Under the pieces are notes generated by a model, which was given only the letters and a program-made list of their open reading frames with translations, was not told where the DNA came from and ran no database searches. A program made the translations under genes and the position numbers. From Adiantum capillus-veneris (lineage: Eukaryota > Streptophyta > Polypodiopsida > Polypodiales > Pteridaceae), in NCBI GenBank assembly GCA_014529385.2, contig JABFUD020000331.1:1-62000 (forward strand): 62,000 bases of DNA, read 5' to 3'. Numbering within the stretch: position 1 is the first letter of the stretch; each line of letters opens with the position of its first letter. Shown here piece after piece: positions 23,238-34,260 of the stretch.

Positions 23238-23584
23238 TGCAATGTGACAATCGGGGAGGGAGTAGGAAGCACGAGAAGGAAAGAAGTGAGCACCGTTAGC
23301 TCACGGTGTGTATTTTATTATCCAAAAGTCTTTAAAATAAATTACAAAAATTGGCTCTTTTACCTTACCCAAGGTTTTTGGTGGTCAAAACTAATAATCT
23401 TGGAGCTCTAACTAAAAATGGGTAATGACAGGTTGATACAATCTGGAAGCTTGTAGCCCCGTCTCATCAATTACAATATTTATCCAAAAAATAGGAGTTG
23501 TAATATTCCCGATTTATCAAAATAATAAAAGTTTTTACAATGAGAGCTCCAAAAAATTGTATCCAAGTTAGCTTGTTGCTAACA
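23238..23584 (-). repeat. LTR-like end next to Copia reverse transcriptase
   Basis: On the minus strand this begins TGTTAGCAACAAGCTAACTT directly after the truncated reverse transcriptase and ends ATTGTCACATTGCA, so it has TG...CA borders. It contains an AATAAAATACAC stretch that could act as a polyadenylation region. It does not clearly match the 202-bp LTR at 34476-34677. Confidence 0.45.
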
Positions 23585-24435
23585 CCACCATATCATACAT
23601 GAGACTGCCCACTGCCGAAGAATATGGTACCTTAGCTTTTTCTACTTGCTCAGCATCGGATTTGGGTGCAACTTCCTTGCTGACTTTCAAGAATGCCTGC
23701 ATTGGGGTACTCAATGCTTTCCCCCCTACGTATTGAAACGCTGCAAAACTTTCTCAATGTATGTTTCTTGAGATAACTCAAGAATACAACATTTGTGATC
23801 TCTTTTGATTTGCATGCCAAGAAAGTGTGTAGCATCCCACAAATCTTTCATTGCAGAATTGTTGCTAAGTGTTTTCTTCAAGTTGGCAATCTCCGCAATG
23901 GATTTCCCAGCTATATGCATGTCATCAGCATACAGAAGTAGAATGATCATCGAGCCATCATCTAGCTTTCTCGTGTACAAGTAGTGATCCTCTTTGGTCC
24001 TTTTATACCCCTGAGACCTTATACATGCAACAAATTTATGACACCACTGCCTTGAACTCCGATTTAAGACATAAAGTGCGTTTTTGAGCTTACATACTAG
24101 CTCCTCACGAGATGCATTCTCCTGATGAACAAACCCTTCAGGCTGCTACATGTAAAAATCCTCATTGAGATCCTCGTGAAAAAATGTTGTCTTCACATAC
24201 ATTTGGACAAGTTACATGTCCTTAATCGCTACAAGACCAATTACAGTTCTAAGTGTTGTCATCTTGACCACACAGGCGAGAATATTTTATCAAAATCGAC
24301 TCCCTTTTGCTGTTTGAACCCTTTGGCTACAAGTCTAGCCTTGTACTTTGGATTTGGATCACCTGAGGTAAACTTCTTCTTGTAAACCCATTTGCAAGGT
24401 AAAGATTTCTCATCATTTGGCAGTTCTACCAAGTC
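23585..24435 (-). pseudogene. Copia reverse transcriptase, truncated
   Basis: Minus strand from about 24435: KWVYKKKFTSGDPNPKYKAR, the start of a Copia reverse transcriptase, then frameshifts. 23980-23726 contains the catalytic box LLLYADDMHIAG (Y-x-D-D, both Asp kept) and HFLGMQIKRDHKCCIL. The frame ends at a stop just after VLQRFNT and then continues to PYSSAVGSLMYDMV, where it meets the LTR-like sequence. The RNase H domain that should follow is missing, about 300-400 residues lost. Confidence 0.75.
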
Positions 24436-25386
24436 TCAAGTGTCATTAGCGAGAATCGAGTTATACTCAGATTCCATAGCTTGCTCCCACTTCACCACAT
24501 CATCCGTCATCATGGATTCTTGGTAGCAGCTTGGCTCACCACAATCAGCCACCAACATGATGTAATCAAGACCTGGCTCAAAACGTGCAGGTGGACGAGG
24601 GACTCTAGTAGACCGTCTCACTCCTTGACCATTGCTCTCCGCTCCCTCTAGAGCATTGCTAGTGGAAGGTACATCAGTAGCCTGCTGAGTTGATTTCACT
24701 GTCTCTGAGGCAACATCCTCAAAAGTGACTCTCCGAACCTCTATTTCCTTGATAGGTTGTTTATGCATCTTCAAGTCATTGAAGATCACATCTAAACTAC
24801 TGATGACTCGACAAGATTCTGGGTGCCAAAGACGATATCCCATCTCTCCATCTGCCCCATATCCAATAAAAATACATTTGAGTGACTTTGGCTCTAACTG
24901 GTGTGGAAGTTGTTTAGGCATGTGAGCATAAGCTTCACAACTAAAAACACGTATATGGTCATAGTGGAGCTTACGTTTAGACCATAAATCTTCTGGAATC
25001 TCATAGCTCAATGGCGTACTAGGCGAACGATTTATAATGTGCACTACGGTCAAGACGGCTTTTGCCCAAAAGCCTTGTGTGAGATTTGCCATAGAAAGCA
25101 TGGCTGTGACTCTTTCCTGAATTGTAAAATTCTTGTGCTCAACAACTCCATTCTGAGCTAGTGTGTATGGTGCAATAAAATGCCTTTTAATCCCCCTTTC
25201 AGCACAAAAATTGTCAAACTCCTTGGAGACGTACTCTCCATCGTTGTTAGTTTGCAACCTTTTGAGTTTCGTGCCAGACTGATTCTCAATGAGTGCCAAT
25301 AATTTTTGGAACACAGGAAGAAATTGATCCTTATGTTTCAAAGGATATGCCCGCAACTTTCGAGTAGAGTCATCTATGAATGTCAC
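24436..25386 (-). pseudogene. Copia integrase core
   Basis: A 316-residue open minus-strand frame. It carries MTFIDDSTRK (first core Asp), LQTNNDGEYVSKEF where active elements have T-D-N-G-G-E-Y, so the second catalytic Asp is Asn, and NGVVEHKNFTIQE with the catalytic Glu. After the core come the usual Copia segments: FWAKAVLTVVHIINRSPS, CIFIGYGADGEMGYRLW, and the acidic spacer with RRSTRVPRPPARFEPG before reverse transcriptase. The stop at 24436 interrupts the junction to reverse transcriptase. Confidence 0.8.
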
Positions 25387-26015
25387 AAAATAGATGCCCC
25401 CCTAGAGATTTGGTTGACATAGGACCACAAACATCACTATGTACTAAATCTAGAGGTTCAGCTCGCTTTTGACCCAATGGTAAGTGGCCGGACCTAGTCT
25501 GTTTGCCCAACAAGCAGGAAAGTCAACATAAGACAAGACAGGTAAGTAGCCAAAACGAGCCATAGTTCTCATCCCTTTTTGGCTAGTATGACCTTGCCGA
25601 CAATGCCACAACTCAGTAGATGGAAGCTCACCTATACATATGTAATCATGACCAACATCTGACACATGAATGGAATACTTGGTACCATGCTTCTGACCTC
25701 TGAGTACAGCAAGATTAACTTTGCGTCCTATCCACAAATCATTGCCAAATGTGGTGTTGTAGCCCAAATAATCAAGCTGACCAGCAAAAAACAAGCTTTT
25801 AGTCAACTTGGGCACATGTATGACATTACATAAAGTAAAGTGCGTGCCATTTCTTAGATGCAATTTGATGTTTCCAACACCCTCAACGTCTAGTTCATAA
25901 GCATCACCTAGTCTCACTTTGCCACAAGAGTGAGAATAAGTAGAGAACCACTCTCTATGTGGTGTCACATGGAGCTCATACCAGAATCAACTATCCAATT
26001 CTGTGCATACTGTGC
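25387..26015 (-). pseudogene. Copia protease and pre-integrase domain
   Basis: From about 26015 on the minus strand: VDSG in a frame-shifted WIVDSGMSS context, the Copia aspartic protease active site, then the 25968-25450 frame with KVRLGDAYELDVEGVGNI and VIHVPKLTKSLFFAGQLDYLGY. The pre-integrase zinc finger follows: ELWHCRQGHTSQKGMRTM (H...H) and a Cys pair reduced to CWAN, so the finger is incomplete. Stops near 25441 and 25405 separate it from the integrase core. Confidence 0.7.
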
Positions 26016-26080
26016 ATCTTCTATAACAAGATCCTCGACACGTAGATCTGCTGTGAAGACCAATAAATCAGAGGTAATTG

Positions 26081-26354
26081 GCATAACAACCTTTGGAAGA
26101 GTCTCTACAATAGGAGCATATGAAGACTCTAGCACATTTATCTCCTCTAACTTTGCTTTGAACTTGTTTGAATCATCAGTCTTAGAAGTGTCACTGGATT
26201 GTTATCCTTCGTAAGTGGCATAACAACCGCTGGAAGAGTCTCTACAATGGGAGCATTTTAAGGCTCTAGCACATTGACCTCCTCTAACTTTGTTTTGCCC
26301 TTGTTTGAATCATCAGAATTAGAAGTGTCACTGGATTGTTTATCCTTCTAGCTT
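26081..26354. repeat. 137-bp tandem duplication in Copia
   Basis: GCATAACAAC followed by the GGAAGAGTCTCTACAAT segment occurs at 26081 and again at 26218, with the following text repeated (CTCTAGCACATT, CTCCTCTAACTTTG, GAATCATCAG). The period is 137 bp, not a multiple of 3, so the second copy shifts frame in the region between gag and protease. Confidence 0.85.
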
Positions 26355-26648
26355 TGCTGCATTTTGTGCAATCCTTCTTCACATGACCTTTTTTATGGCA
26401 GTGATAGCACTCGACATTATGCACAGAACCCCAAGACTTAGTGCGTGAGCCCCCACGTTCCTTGATTTTGGCACGACTTTGAGTGCGAACCCTCTGTCTA
26501 TCACTAGCAACATACGCATCACCATTATTCTTGCCTTCAAGATATTTCTTGCGAATCTCCTTGGTAAACAAACTCCCAAGGATGTCATTGTAAACAAGAC
26601 CCATACTAAGTGATGAGTTGCAAATCTTAGTATGGAACGTTGTCAGAA
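26284..26648 (-). pseudogene. Copia gag, C-terminal part with zinc knuckle
   Basis: Minus-strand frame continuing the gag from 33176 after the D insertion: the segment GLVYNDILGSLFTKEIRKKY, a basic region, and CYHCHKKGHVKKDC, a perfect C-x2-C-x4-H-x4-C nucleic-acid-binding knuckle near 26410-26370. It continues as 26604-26284 without a stop. RNA packaging is the family role. Confidence 0.8.
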
Positions 26649-26751
26649 AGTGTGCGGTCTAGCTGGAAAGGTGCAAAACCTCTGGCTGTGAGAGTTCGTG
26701 ATGAGATTCACAAAAACTTTGTGAAAAAGTGTTTAATTAAGAGCGTTCTCG

Positions 26752-27767
26752 ACAAAAATGTCACAAACCCTCTTTGCTATTGTGCTTGGAACGTGCTTGT
26801 TTTGGTAGTCAAGATTATGATGAAAAGACCATCAAATCACATCCAATTTTACTTTAAACGAGCAATTAGGAACACTAAATGTTCAGCCATAAAATCTCAA
26901 TGCTCATACAAGCACAATTCTCAATGAAAATCCAAACCTCTTTGGTGGTATCATGTAGCCTCGCCCCCAATTACACAGTCGTAGCATCAAACAGTTGAAA
27001 CAAATACACAAGCTTCCACCTTCACGGCGATCATTTGCTGATCTTGCAGAGATTTAAGAGCTTCTATATTGAATCCAAACACCATTTTGATAAGGGAAAA
27101 CCCTAATTCACTCCCTCACAAGCTCAGACACAAGATTGCGAAGAGGCGGGACTAAAGCACACATAGATTGGGCAACCATGGAAGCTATTACCTAGTAGAG
27201 AAAAATTGCTGGTTTTTTCTGTAAAAATCCCCCTTCTCTCTCTTCACCATGGAATTTTCAGCTGATGTGTCAATTTTTGGGCCATTTTGCCACTTTGGAC
27301 CAAAACTAGGTCATTTCCAGCTCATTTTTGACCCAAAAAATGCCATTTTTGATGCGAAAAATCCCAGACGGAGTCAGAAAAATCCCTAAATTTGTAGGAT
27401 CACTTGCATGAGCATAAAAAGAATAGATAAGCATGATTTTTCATCCATATACCATTTGGAGTCACTTTCCATGCAATTCTGCAACGGCGCCTGTTAGCTG
27501 CTATTTTTGGCAGTTTTTGTCCGCATCAGTCTTTGTACGAAATGAGTGTGCCACCATGGAACACTTGGACTATGTACATTTTCAAACCAAATGCGCCACA
27601 TCCAGGGACACGACTCCCCGGATAGGTATGTACATGATAATGACCGGACTAGACACTTCAACATATATCACAATATGTACATGATTTCTTTTATTTGCAT
27701 ACATTGAGAATTGTCAAGAGTGAGGTGAATGTTTTATTTCACACTATGTACGTGCCACGGCATGACA
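26752..27767 (-). repeat. 3' LTR of element D
   Basis: On the minus strand it starts TGTCATGCCGTGGCACGTAC at 27767, next to the polypurine tract, and matches 33175-32125 along its length. About 100 bp further left (26649-26751) may belong to the LTR too, but the other copy lacks it. Its first ~20 bases resemble the LTR start of element E, while the rest does not. Confidence 0.75.
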
Positions 27768-27779
27768 TCCACCCCCTTT
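27768..27779 (-). promoter_or_regulatory. Polypurine tract of element D
   Basis: Reads CAAAGGGGGTGGA on the minus strand directly before the LTR start. E has the equivalent GAGGGGGTGGA before its 3' LTR (52563-52573). It would prime plus-strand DNA synthesis. Confidence 0.7.
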
Positions 27780-27826
27780 GAACCTGCACATCCTCCGGTA
27801 TGTGCCACAACAACATTTGTAGAGCA

Positions 27827-28519
27827 TTAAAACTCATGGTCAAACGCGATATTCTCACTTTCATCCACAGTTTGCATATAGTTGGCTTCATCATCCTCTT
27901 CACTTGTTTGTGCATCAAATGGATCAGAATCCCCTCTTCTTTTGAATAATTTAATTCTTTCTCTTGCAATGGGAATTCTTAGTTCTGTCCCATCCAGTTC
28001 ACTCAAGGTGTAAGTTGCGTTTCCATGCACACGTTTGACAACATAAGGACCAAATCATCTCTTTCCAAGCTTCCTTATTGTAGAGTGCTGGTTTTCAAAG
28101 CTACTATCGTACACAAATACCCAATCACCTTCTTCAATGTCTTTCGGTTTGAGCCTATGCATCTTGTCAAATTTGTCTTTGTTTTTCAATCTTGCATTCT
28201 TTAGTTGAGCTTTTGCAAGCTCAATGTCTTCAGGCCTTCTTTCTAGTTGCCGTATGCACAATGCAAGAAGGTCTTCTCTACTCATTCCATCTTCCCATGG
28301 AAATACATTCCATGTAAGAACTACATCTTCAATTCGCATCACAGGTTTTTGACCATACATCAATTCAACAGGCATATAGCCAGTGACTGAACTATGTGTT
28401 GTACGGTCAGCCCACAATGCAAATGGCAGTAACCTTGGCCACTCTCCAAGCTTACCTTCACAAGCCTTAGCTAAAGCTTTGATTATTGGAGGATGTCGAC
28501 ACTCTTTCACTTTTTCCAT
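27827..28519 (-). pseudogene. Integrase C-terminal region of element D
   Basis: 28519-28055 continues the integrase past the core: HPPIIKALAKACEGKLGEW, VTGYMPVELMYGQKPVM and LKPKDIEEGDWVFVYDSSF. A stop at about 28055 interrupts just before the GPYVV motif. 28030-27827 continues with NATYTLSELDGTELRIPIAR and an acidic tail. All of this matches E (51830-52515). Confidence 0.8.
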
Positions 28520-29480
28520 TTACCTCTGGGTTATAAGCACAAGATAAAGCTAGTTTGATGCCCATTCTAGAGAAGAATTCCCTTGCTTCATCAGCATCCA
28601 ATTCTCCTCTATCTACATTTATCTTTCCCACACACCCATAGCGACAGATCACATCTTCAAGAATAAATTTACATACAGCTTGTGTACTGTTTGTCCTCAA
28701 TGCTTGCCCTTCAACTTGATTAGAAAAATCTTCTCTTGCAAGCACCAAATAACTCATTTGCCAAAGTCCCAAAGGCATTGTAACCAAATCCACAACCCAT
28801 TTGTAATGCATGGCTAATGGATAAGTAGGATGTAGTCCATCACGATGCCGTACATTTGAATACATTTGGCATGTCACACAAGACTCCACAAACTCAGCCA
28901 CATCCTTATACATCCCTTTCCACCCATACCTTTCTTTTACCTTTGCAAATGGTGCCCATACACCTCGATGTCCCAAAGTCCCAAAGGCATTGTAACCAAA
29001 TCCACAACCCATTTGTAATGCATGGCTAATGGATAAGTAGGATGTAGTCCATCACGATGCCGTACATTTGAATACGTTTGGCATGTCACACAAGACTCCA
29101 CAAACTCAGACACATCCTTATACATCCCTTTCCACCAATACCTTTCTTTTACCTTTGCAAATGTTGCCCATACATCTCGATGTCCCAAAGTCCCAAAGGC
29201 ATTGTAACCAAATCCACAACCCATTTGTAATGCATGGCCAATGGATAAGTAGGATGTAGTCCATCACGATGCCGTACATTTGAATACATTTGGCATGTCA
29301 CACAAGACTCCACAAACTCAGCCACATCCTTATACATCCCTTTCCACCAATACCTTTCTTTTACCTTGGCAAATGTTGCCCATACACCTCGATGTCCTGC
29401 CCATAAACTTTAATGGAACTCCTTGATGATTTGTTGCTGAGTGACCTTATCGCATACTACGCGCAATGGTGTTCCATCTC
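28467..29480 (-). pseudogene. Integrase core of element D, containing a triplicated segment
   Basis: The upstream zinc finger region (FVESCVTCQMYSNV) and the first core Asp region (YKWVVDLVTMPLG) are present three times, as parts of a 212-bp tandem repeat. Left of the repeat the core goes on in 29012-28467: VICRYGCVGKINVDRGELDA with the second Asp, and NPEVNGKSERV with the catalytic Glu, before a frame change. Because 212 is not a multiple of 3, each extra copy shifts the reading frame. Confidence 0.8.
28771..29400. repeat. 212-bp tandem repeat, three copies, in element D integrase
   Basis: AAAGGCATTGTAACCAAATC starts at 28771, 28983 and 29195, an exact period of 212. Copies differ by only a few bases. 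The unit covers the zinc finger Cys pair and first catalytic Asp of integrase. The third copy ends at GATGTCC, where single-copy sequence resumes. Confidence 0.92.
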
Positions 29481-29481
29481 T

Positions 29482-30778
29482 TCATTTAGGATGCTTCCAT
29501 AGGTAGCCATCCATCAAGAAGTATCCATATGCTTTTCTTCTTATCCTCTTAAATTCTTGCTCAGTCCAATCATCCTGCTTCTGCAGAGTACTTAAGTAGC
29601 GACCTATCAAGAGCCATTCATCCTCATATAGTTCCTCTGAAAAGGACTCAAGTGAAGACACAAAACATGCATGACTACTCTTTGCATGATCAATAGTGTA
29701 AAACTTTGTGCCAACATCATCTCCCTCAATAATCATGTCCTATTCATCTTCATACCTTGCCCTAGATAGCATACCTGCCATTGGATTGTCTTTCCCTGCA
29801 ATGTCCTTAAACTCAGGATTCAAGGACTTTATGTAGGCTATCCATTGTAGCATTGCAATATCAAGAGTCGAACAGTTTGTGATCATTCCAAGAAGAGGCA
29901 AAAAATCAGTTTCCACAACCACTGATGCCCCTATCAAGTACTCCTTGTCACACCTAAATGATGTAACCACCCCCATAATTTCCTTTTAACTTGTGCATAA
30001 TTGCGTTGGTGAGAAATCATAATCTTGGCTCCAAATCTCACCACATACCTTTTTCCTTCATTATCATCTTGCCCTACTGCCCATCCTATCCCTGTAGGAC
30101 TCGTGTCCACTGTCACAATGACAGGTCTCTCACATGCATTGTCTACTTTTCTCAAGGTTGGCGATGAAAGAAGTAGCTTCTTTAGCTTTCTCATGGCTTT
30201 TGTGTGCTCTTCATCCCATCGAAACTTCTGATTCTTTCTCAATAACTTATAAAGGGGATCTGCTACATGTGCATAATGTGGTATCCAAATAAGGTAGAAG
30301 ACGCAAGCACCAAGAAATCTTCGAACTTCAGTTATAGTTGTACATGTTTCTTTCATGTTTTTGATTGCATCCATCTTTTTTGGACAAGGCTTTCTACCAT
30401 AAGGACCACACATATGCCCCACAATCAAAACTTCATTGACAGGGTAAGATTAACTTCTTTGAGCTTTGTCAAAATCTTCTCACAATCTTCGATATGGTCT
30501 GCAACAAACTTACGGAACCTCCTTGAATCCATAGCTTCATATTTATCTTTGTCTTCACATCCTTTGATGGGCACATCATCAAGAAATGGCATTGTGATTT
30601 GAGGTATGAAGTCACATAGAACCTTGTTCATCCCATTCATCATATGTGCAACTGAATTTGTTGCTCCTTGAGGTAAGGTACACATCCTTACCAGTCCAAA
30701 AGGTGTTTTCATAGTTGTCAGATCTCTACTCTCAACATCTAGTTGAAATTGATCGTACCCTGAATAGAGATCTCCCAT
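29482..30778 (-). pseudogene. Reverse transcriptase and RNase H of element D
   Basis: 30778-30425: MGDLYSGYDQFQLDVESRDL, LPQGATNSVAHMMNGMNKV, then ITMPFLDDVPIKG, in which the catalytic box reads F-L-D-D. 30428-29934: thumb/connection (VGHMCGPYGRKPCPKKMDAI) and the start of RNase H (VTVDTSPTGIGWAVG). 29976-29740: YLIGASVVVETDFLPLLGMI and AGKDNPMAGMLSRARYEDE, the RNase H end. 29736-29482 leads to integrase. The frame changes twice. All pieces match E (49930-51300). Confidence 0.82.
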
Positions 30779-30807
30779 TGAGTAAATTGACCGGAGGGTG
30801 AAAGCAT

Positions 30808-31071
30808 GTTAACCTGTCGCGCTTTTTGTGCTAGTTAACAGTTTCAAGTTAGCACATCTTCGAAAAGTTGGGCGTCCGGTAAATTTTTTACAAATAATAT
30901 CAAAATTTATCGGAGGTTGTACATTTGGATTCCTTGTTTCAAGTGCTTTCTATTGATATATCATATGTCATAGATCTTGGAGACGTAGCTCAAGTTATTG
31001 TACTAGCTAGCATATGTCAAAATTGTGCTAGTTAGCATTGTTCGGGACATGAAAAAGCATGACAGGTTAAC
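30808..31071. mobile_element. MITE of 264 bp in element D
   Basis: Ends are inverted: GTTAACCTGTCGCGCTTTTT on the left, and on the right the complement of GTTAACCTGTCATGCTTTTT. It has no coding capacity. The interior has GGGCGTCCGGTAAATTTTTT and CTTTCTATTGATATAT, the same blocks as the arms of the foldback at 6322-6720. It is placed exactly where reverse transcriptase homology of D ends. Confidence 0.7.
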
Positions 31072-32124
31072 ACTAGAATGGTAACCTAACAGAACATCTC
31101 CTTTCAGGGTTTTGGAAAAAAATTCCAAAACCATAGTAGATCCACTCATTTTGAAAAATCCTTCTATGAGCTTATAGTTCAATAACTACTACATATGGAA
31201 AAAATGAGAAACTTGTAATTTTTCTCATCCCTTGGTCACTACAAGCCTCCAAAGTTGATGGACCAGTGCATTTTGCCCAAAACATCAATTTCTTACGGTT
31301 GATTGCATATAAATAAGAGTGGAGATTTTTGTAGGACATGAGATAAAATGCCCCGTTAACTTCAATGGGTTGGTGACCAAAACATATGGTTTCTTTTACC
31401 TCACTAATTTTTTTCTGGGCAAACAAAATACATACAAAAAAGTTGCATTTTTGCCATTCTGCGGACCTATCATCAAAGTTTCTATAGTCACGCTCAATAC
31501 AGATACTATATACATGTTTAAGTTAGTTCCCTTTGGGCCTCTGGATTCAAAAGGAGCCATGAAGCATGTCAAAAGGATAATGGATCTCTTACAATTGAAA
31601 CCTTGGGGGCAATGATAAAGTGCTAAATACAGCAAACGTGAAAAAACTGGGTTTAGCATTATGACCTCTAGAAACCCATAGAAACTACTCAATATCTAGC
31701 CAAGTTTGTAGTCTATGATTATAAATGGTCACTACCTACAAAATAAACACAATTGGCCTAAGAAACTAGCAATATTGAGAAAGTTATACTTGCTATTCTA
31801 AAATGTATCGTATTCTTCAACAATCAAAAAACTCAACCATCATCATATACTATGCTATATAGCATATTAGGTCCCCCAAAACTCAAGGAAGATTAGCTTT
31901 ATGTTATACATTACACTTACACAATCAAAATTGAATTTGGACATCAAGAAAGCCACCAAAAAAATCATAAAAGTGGTAATTTTGGCCAAAAAATAGGATT
32001 ATGCAATTCTTGTAAATTGGTCATAACTTTCAATTTTAACACTTAGCTCTCCCTACAAGCATCAAAACATGTTGAGAACTATGAAGGCCTAACCTCTAGC
32101 CATCTAAACCTCACAAAAATGACA
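31072..32124. other. Unassigned non-coding sequence between MITE and 5' LTR of D
   Basis: AT-rich, with no motif of gag, protease or any other coding domain in six frames. In a complete element D this interval should hold gag and protease (compare E), so the sequence is probably foreign or a replacement of the deleted part. The open frames of 98 codons on both strands look like chance. Confidence 0.5.
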
Positions 32125-33175
32125 AACAAAAATGTCACAAACCCTCTTTGCTATTGTGCTTGGAACGTGCTTGTTTTGGTAGTTGAGATTATGATGAAAG
32201 GACCACCAAATCACATCCAATTTTACTTTAAAAGAGAAATCAGGAACACTAAATGTTCATCCATAAAACCTCAATGCTCATACAAGCACAATTCTCAATC
32301 AAAACCAAAACCTCTTTGGTGGTATCATGTAGCCTCGCCCCCAATTACATAGTCGTAGCATCAAACAGTTGAAACGAATACATAAGCTTCCACCTTCACG
32401 GTGACCATTTTCTGATTTTTCAAAGATTTAAGAGCTTCTATATTGAATCCAAACACCATTTTGATAAGGGGAAACCCTAATTCACTCCCTCACAAGCTCA
32501 GATACAAGATTGCGAAGAGGCGGGACTACAACACACATAGATTGGGCAACCATGGAAGCTATTACCCAGTAGAGAAAAATTAATGGTTTTTTCTGTAGAA
32601 ATCCCCCTTCTCTCTCTTCCCCATGGAATTTTCAGCTGCTGTGTCAATTTTTGGGCCATTTTTCCACTTTGGACCAAAACTAGGTCATTTCCAGCTCATT
32701 TTTTACCCAAAAAATGCCATTTTTGATGCGAAAAATCCCAAACGGAGTCAAAAAAATCGCTAAATTTGTGGGATCACTCGCATAAGCATAAAAAGCATAG
32801 ATAAGCATGATTTTTCATCCATATACCATTTTGGGTCACTTTCCATGCAATTCTGCAACAACACATGTTAGCGGCTATTTTTGGCAGTTTTTACCCGCAT
32901 CAGTCTTTGTAGGCAAAATGAGTGTGCCACCATGAAACACTTGGACTATGTACATTTTCAAACCAAATTAAGCATATTATCAAGTGGAAAATCATGCAAA
33001 TGCGCCACATCCAGGGCCACGACTCCCCGGATAGGTATGTACATGATAATGACCGCAGTAGACGTTCAACATATATCACAATATGTACATGATTTCTTTT
33101 ATTTGCATACATCAAGAACTGTCAAGAGTGAGGTGAATGTTTTATTTCACACTATGTACGTGCCACGGCACGACA
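32125..33175 (-). repeat. 5' LTR of element D
   Basis: Matches 26752-27767. It contains an extra stretch of about 30 bp at 32970-32999 (AAGCATATTATCAAG) absent from the other copy. On the minus strand it begins TGTCGTGCCGTGGCACGTAC at 33175, directly inside the Copia gag codons. Homology to the other copy stops at about 32125. Confidence 0.78.
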
Positions 33176-33606
33176 ACATATCCCAAGAAGAGGGTGAAAT
33201 ACATAGCAAGAAGATGCATTTGATTTCCTCATCGAAGACCAAACCCTGAGTGGTCAACTGAGTGAAAATGATATTGAACTCATTAATGTGATTAGAAATA
33301 GTGCCCTCTTCCTTCATACAAAGGTCAAAAAGATTCTTCATCAAGAAAACCTTATTAGTGGTAGTGTTCTCATAACTGGAACACAATTTATCCCATACAT
33401 CTCTAACAATCCTTTCTCCAACTATAGTAAAGTACAAATATTTGAAAAAATGTAGACAGAGGGTAGATTTGGCCTTAGCATCAAGTCTCTCCCACTCAAC
33501 ATCTGTATACTTGCCCTCTTAACGCTCCATGATAGGCTCCAATTGGCCTTTTTGTATGAGGACATCTTGAATCTGCTCTTTCCAAATAGCGAAATTCAAG
33601 ATAGTG
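33176..33606 (-). pseudogene. Copia gag, N-terminal part
   Basis: On the minus strand: an AIWKEQIQDVLIQKGQLEPI segment, a stop at about 33522, then WERLDAKAKSTLCLHFFK and the 33437 frame IVGERIVRDVWDKLCSSYEN and SNHINEFNIIFTQLTTQGL, the usual Copia capsid (UBN2-type) segments. It ends CISPSSWDM at the D insertion; in related Gags L-P-x-S-W-D lies at this point. The rest follows from 26648. Confidence 0.78.
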
Positions 33607-33614
33607 CTCTCTAT

Positions 33615-34260
33615 ACATGTCCTATGGCGAGGCCATGAAAAAGGGGTACTCCAGAAACCTGTATCACCGAAAGGATCTCAACATTCGAGAATCCCCCAGC
33701 TCAAGAAAACCTCACGCTATTAACCCTCACAAAAGGTTATGCAGACAAGAAACCAGCCCAGTCTCAAAAAGGGCCTCTGAACCGAGTCTCAAAAATGGTC
33801 GAGATTGCTAGAAACAAGCCAAATTGGCTCCATAAAAGGTACATATGGCAGTTTCTATAACTTAGCGTACATTCATTGTCAACAAATTGCAAGGTGCAAT
33901 ATACGTTTTCAAACAAGCGCCAAAAAAAATGTACAAGCAGTAAACAAATCCCTACGGGGAGTAAAACTGCTCTCAAAAGAGCTCAATGCATATGTGCATC
34001 AAGTACTCCCACTGAAATTTGTGCTGATGCAAAACATGCAACCTCTAAGAAACCTGGATGTCTTGTATGTATGCAATAACCTGTGAGGATATGGATGCCT
34101 GAAAAAAACCCGAGACAATATCGATGCCAAAAAATGCTCCTAATCAGCCCATAAAAACCGTCTCAATAGCACATAATAGCCATAAAACGTCTATATACAA
34201 TCCCAAAATAGTCTCTGAACAACCTGCACCTATGTCTAGTACCTGTACCTGTAGCAAAAG
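33615..34260 (-). repeat. Reversed fragment of the A-family LTR in the Copia leader
   Basis: In reverse orientation this matches A2 from about 60430 to 60820. Shared blocks include CTGTATCACCGAAAGGATCT, GAATCCCCCAGCTCAA and CCTCACGCTAT. The text is more diverged than A1 against A2, and it ends near a CCTGTACCTGT block that mirrors the CAGGTACAGG repeats of A. It sits between the Copia primer site and Copia gag. Confidence 0.7.

Larger units (their letters stand above)
26649..33175 (-). mobile_element. Gypsy element D on the minus strand, lacking gag and protease
   Basis: Similar LTRs (26752-27767 and 32125-33175) flank a minus-strand pol (30778-27827). D is inserted in the Copia gag; the Copia frame resumes on both sides. 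Its pol is closely related to that of element E. Upstream of reverse transcriptase (right of 30778) there is no gag or protease; instead a MITE (30808-31071) and about 1 kb of unassigned sequence lie before the 5' LTR. No clean target duplication is seen: the right flank is ACATA, and the left flank does not repeat it. Confidence 0.75.

Noticed and set aside
31319-31692. 98-codon ORFs on both strands between the MITE and the D LTR
   Set aside because: Overlapping on opposite strands, no similarity to any retroelement domain, no homologue elsewhere in the window.
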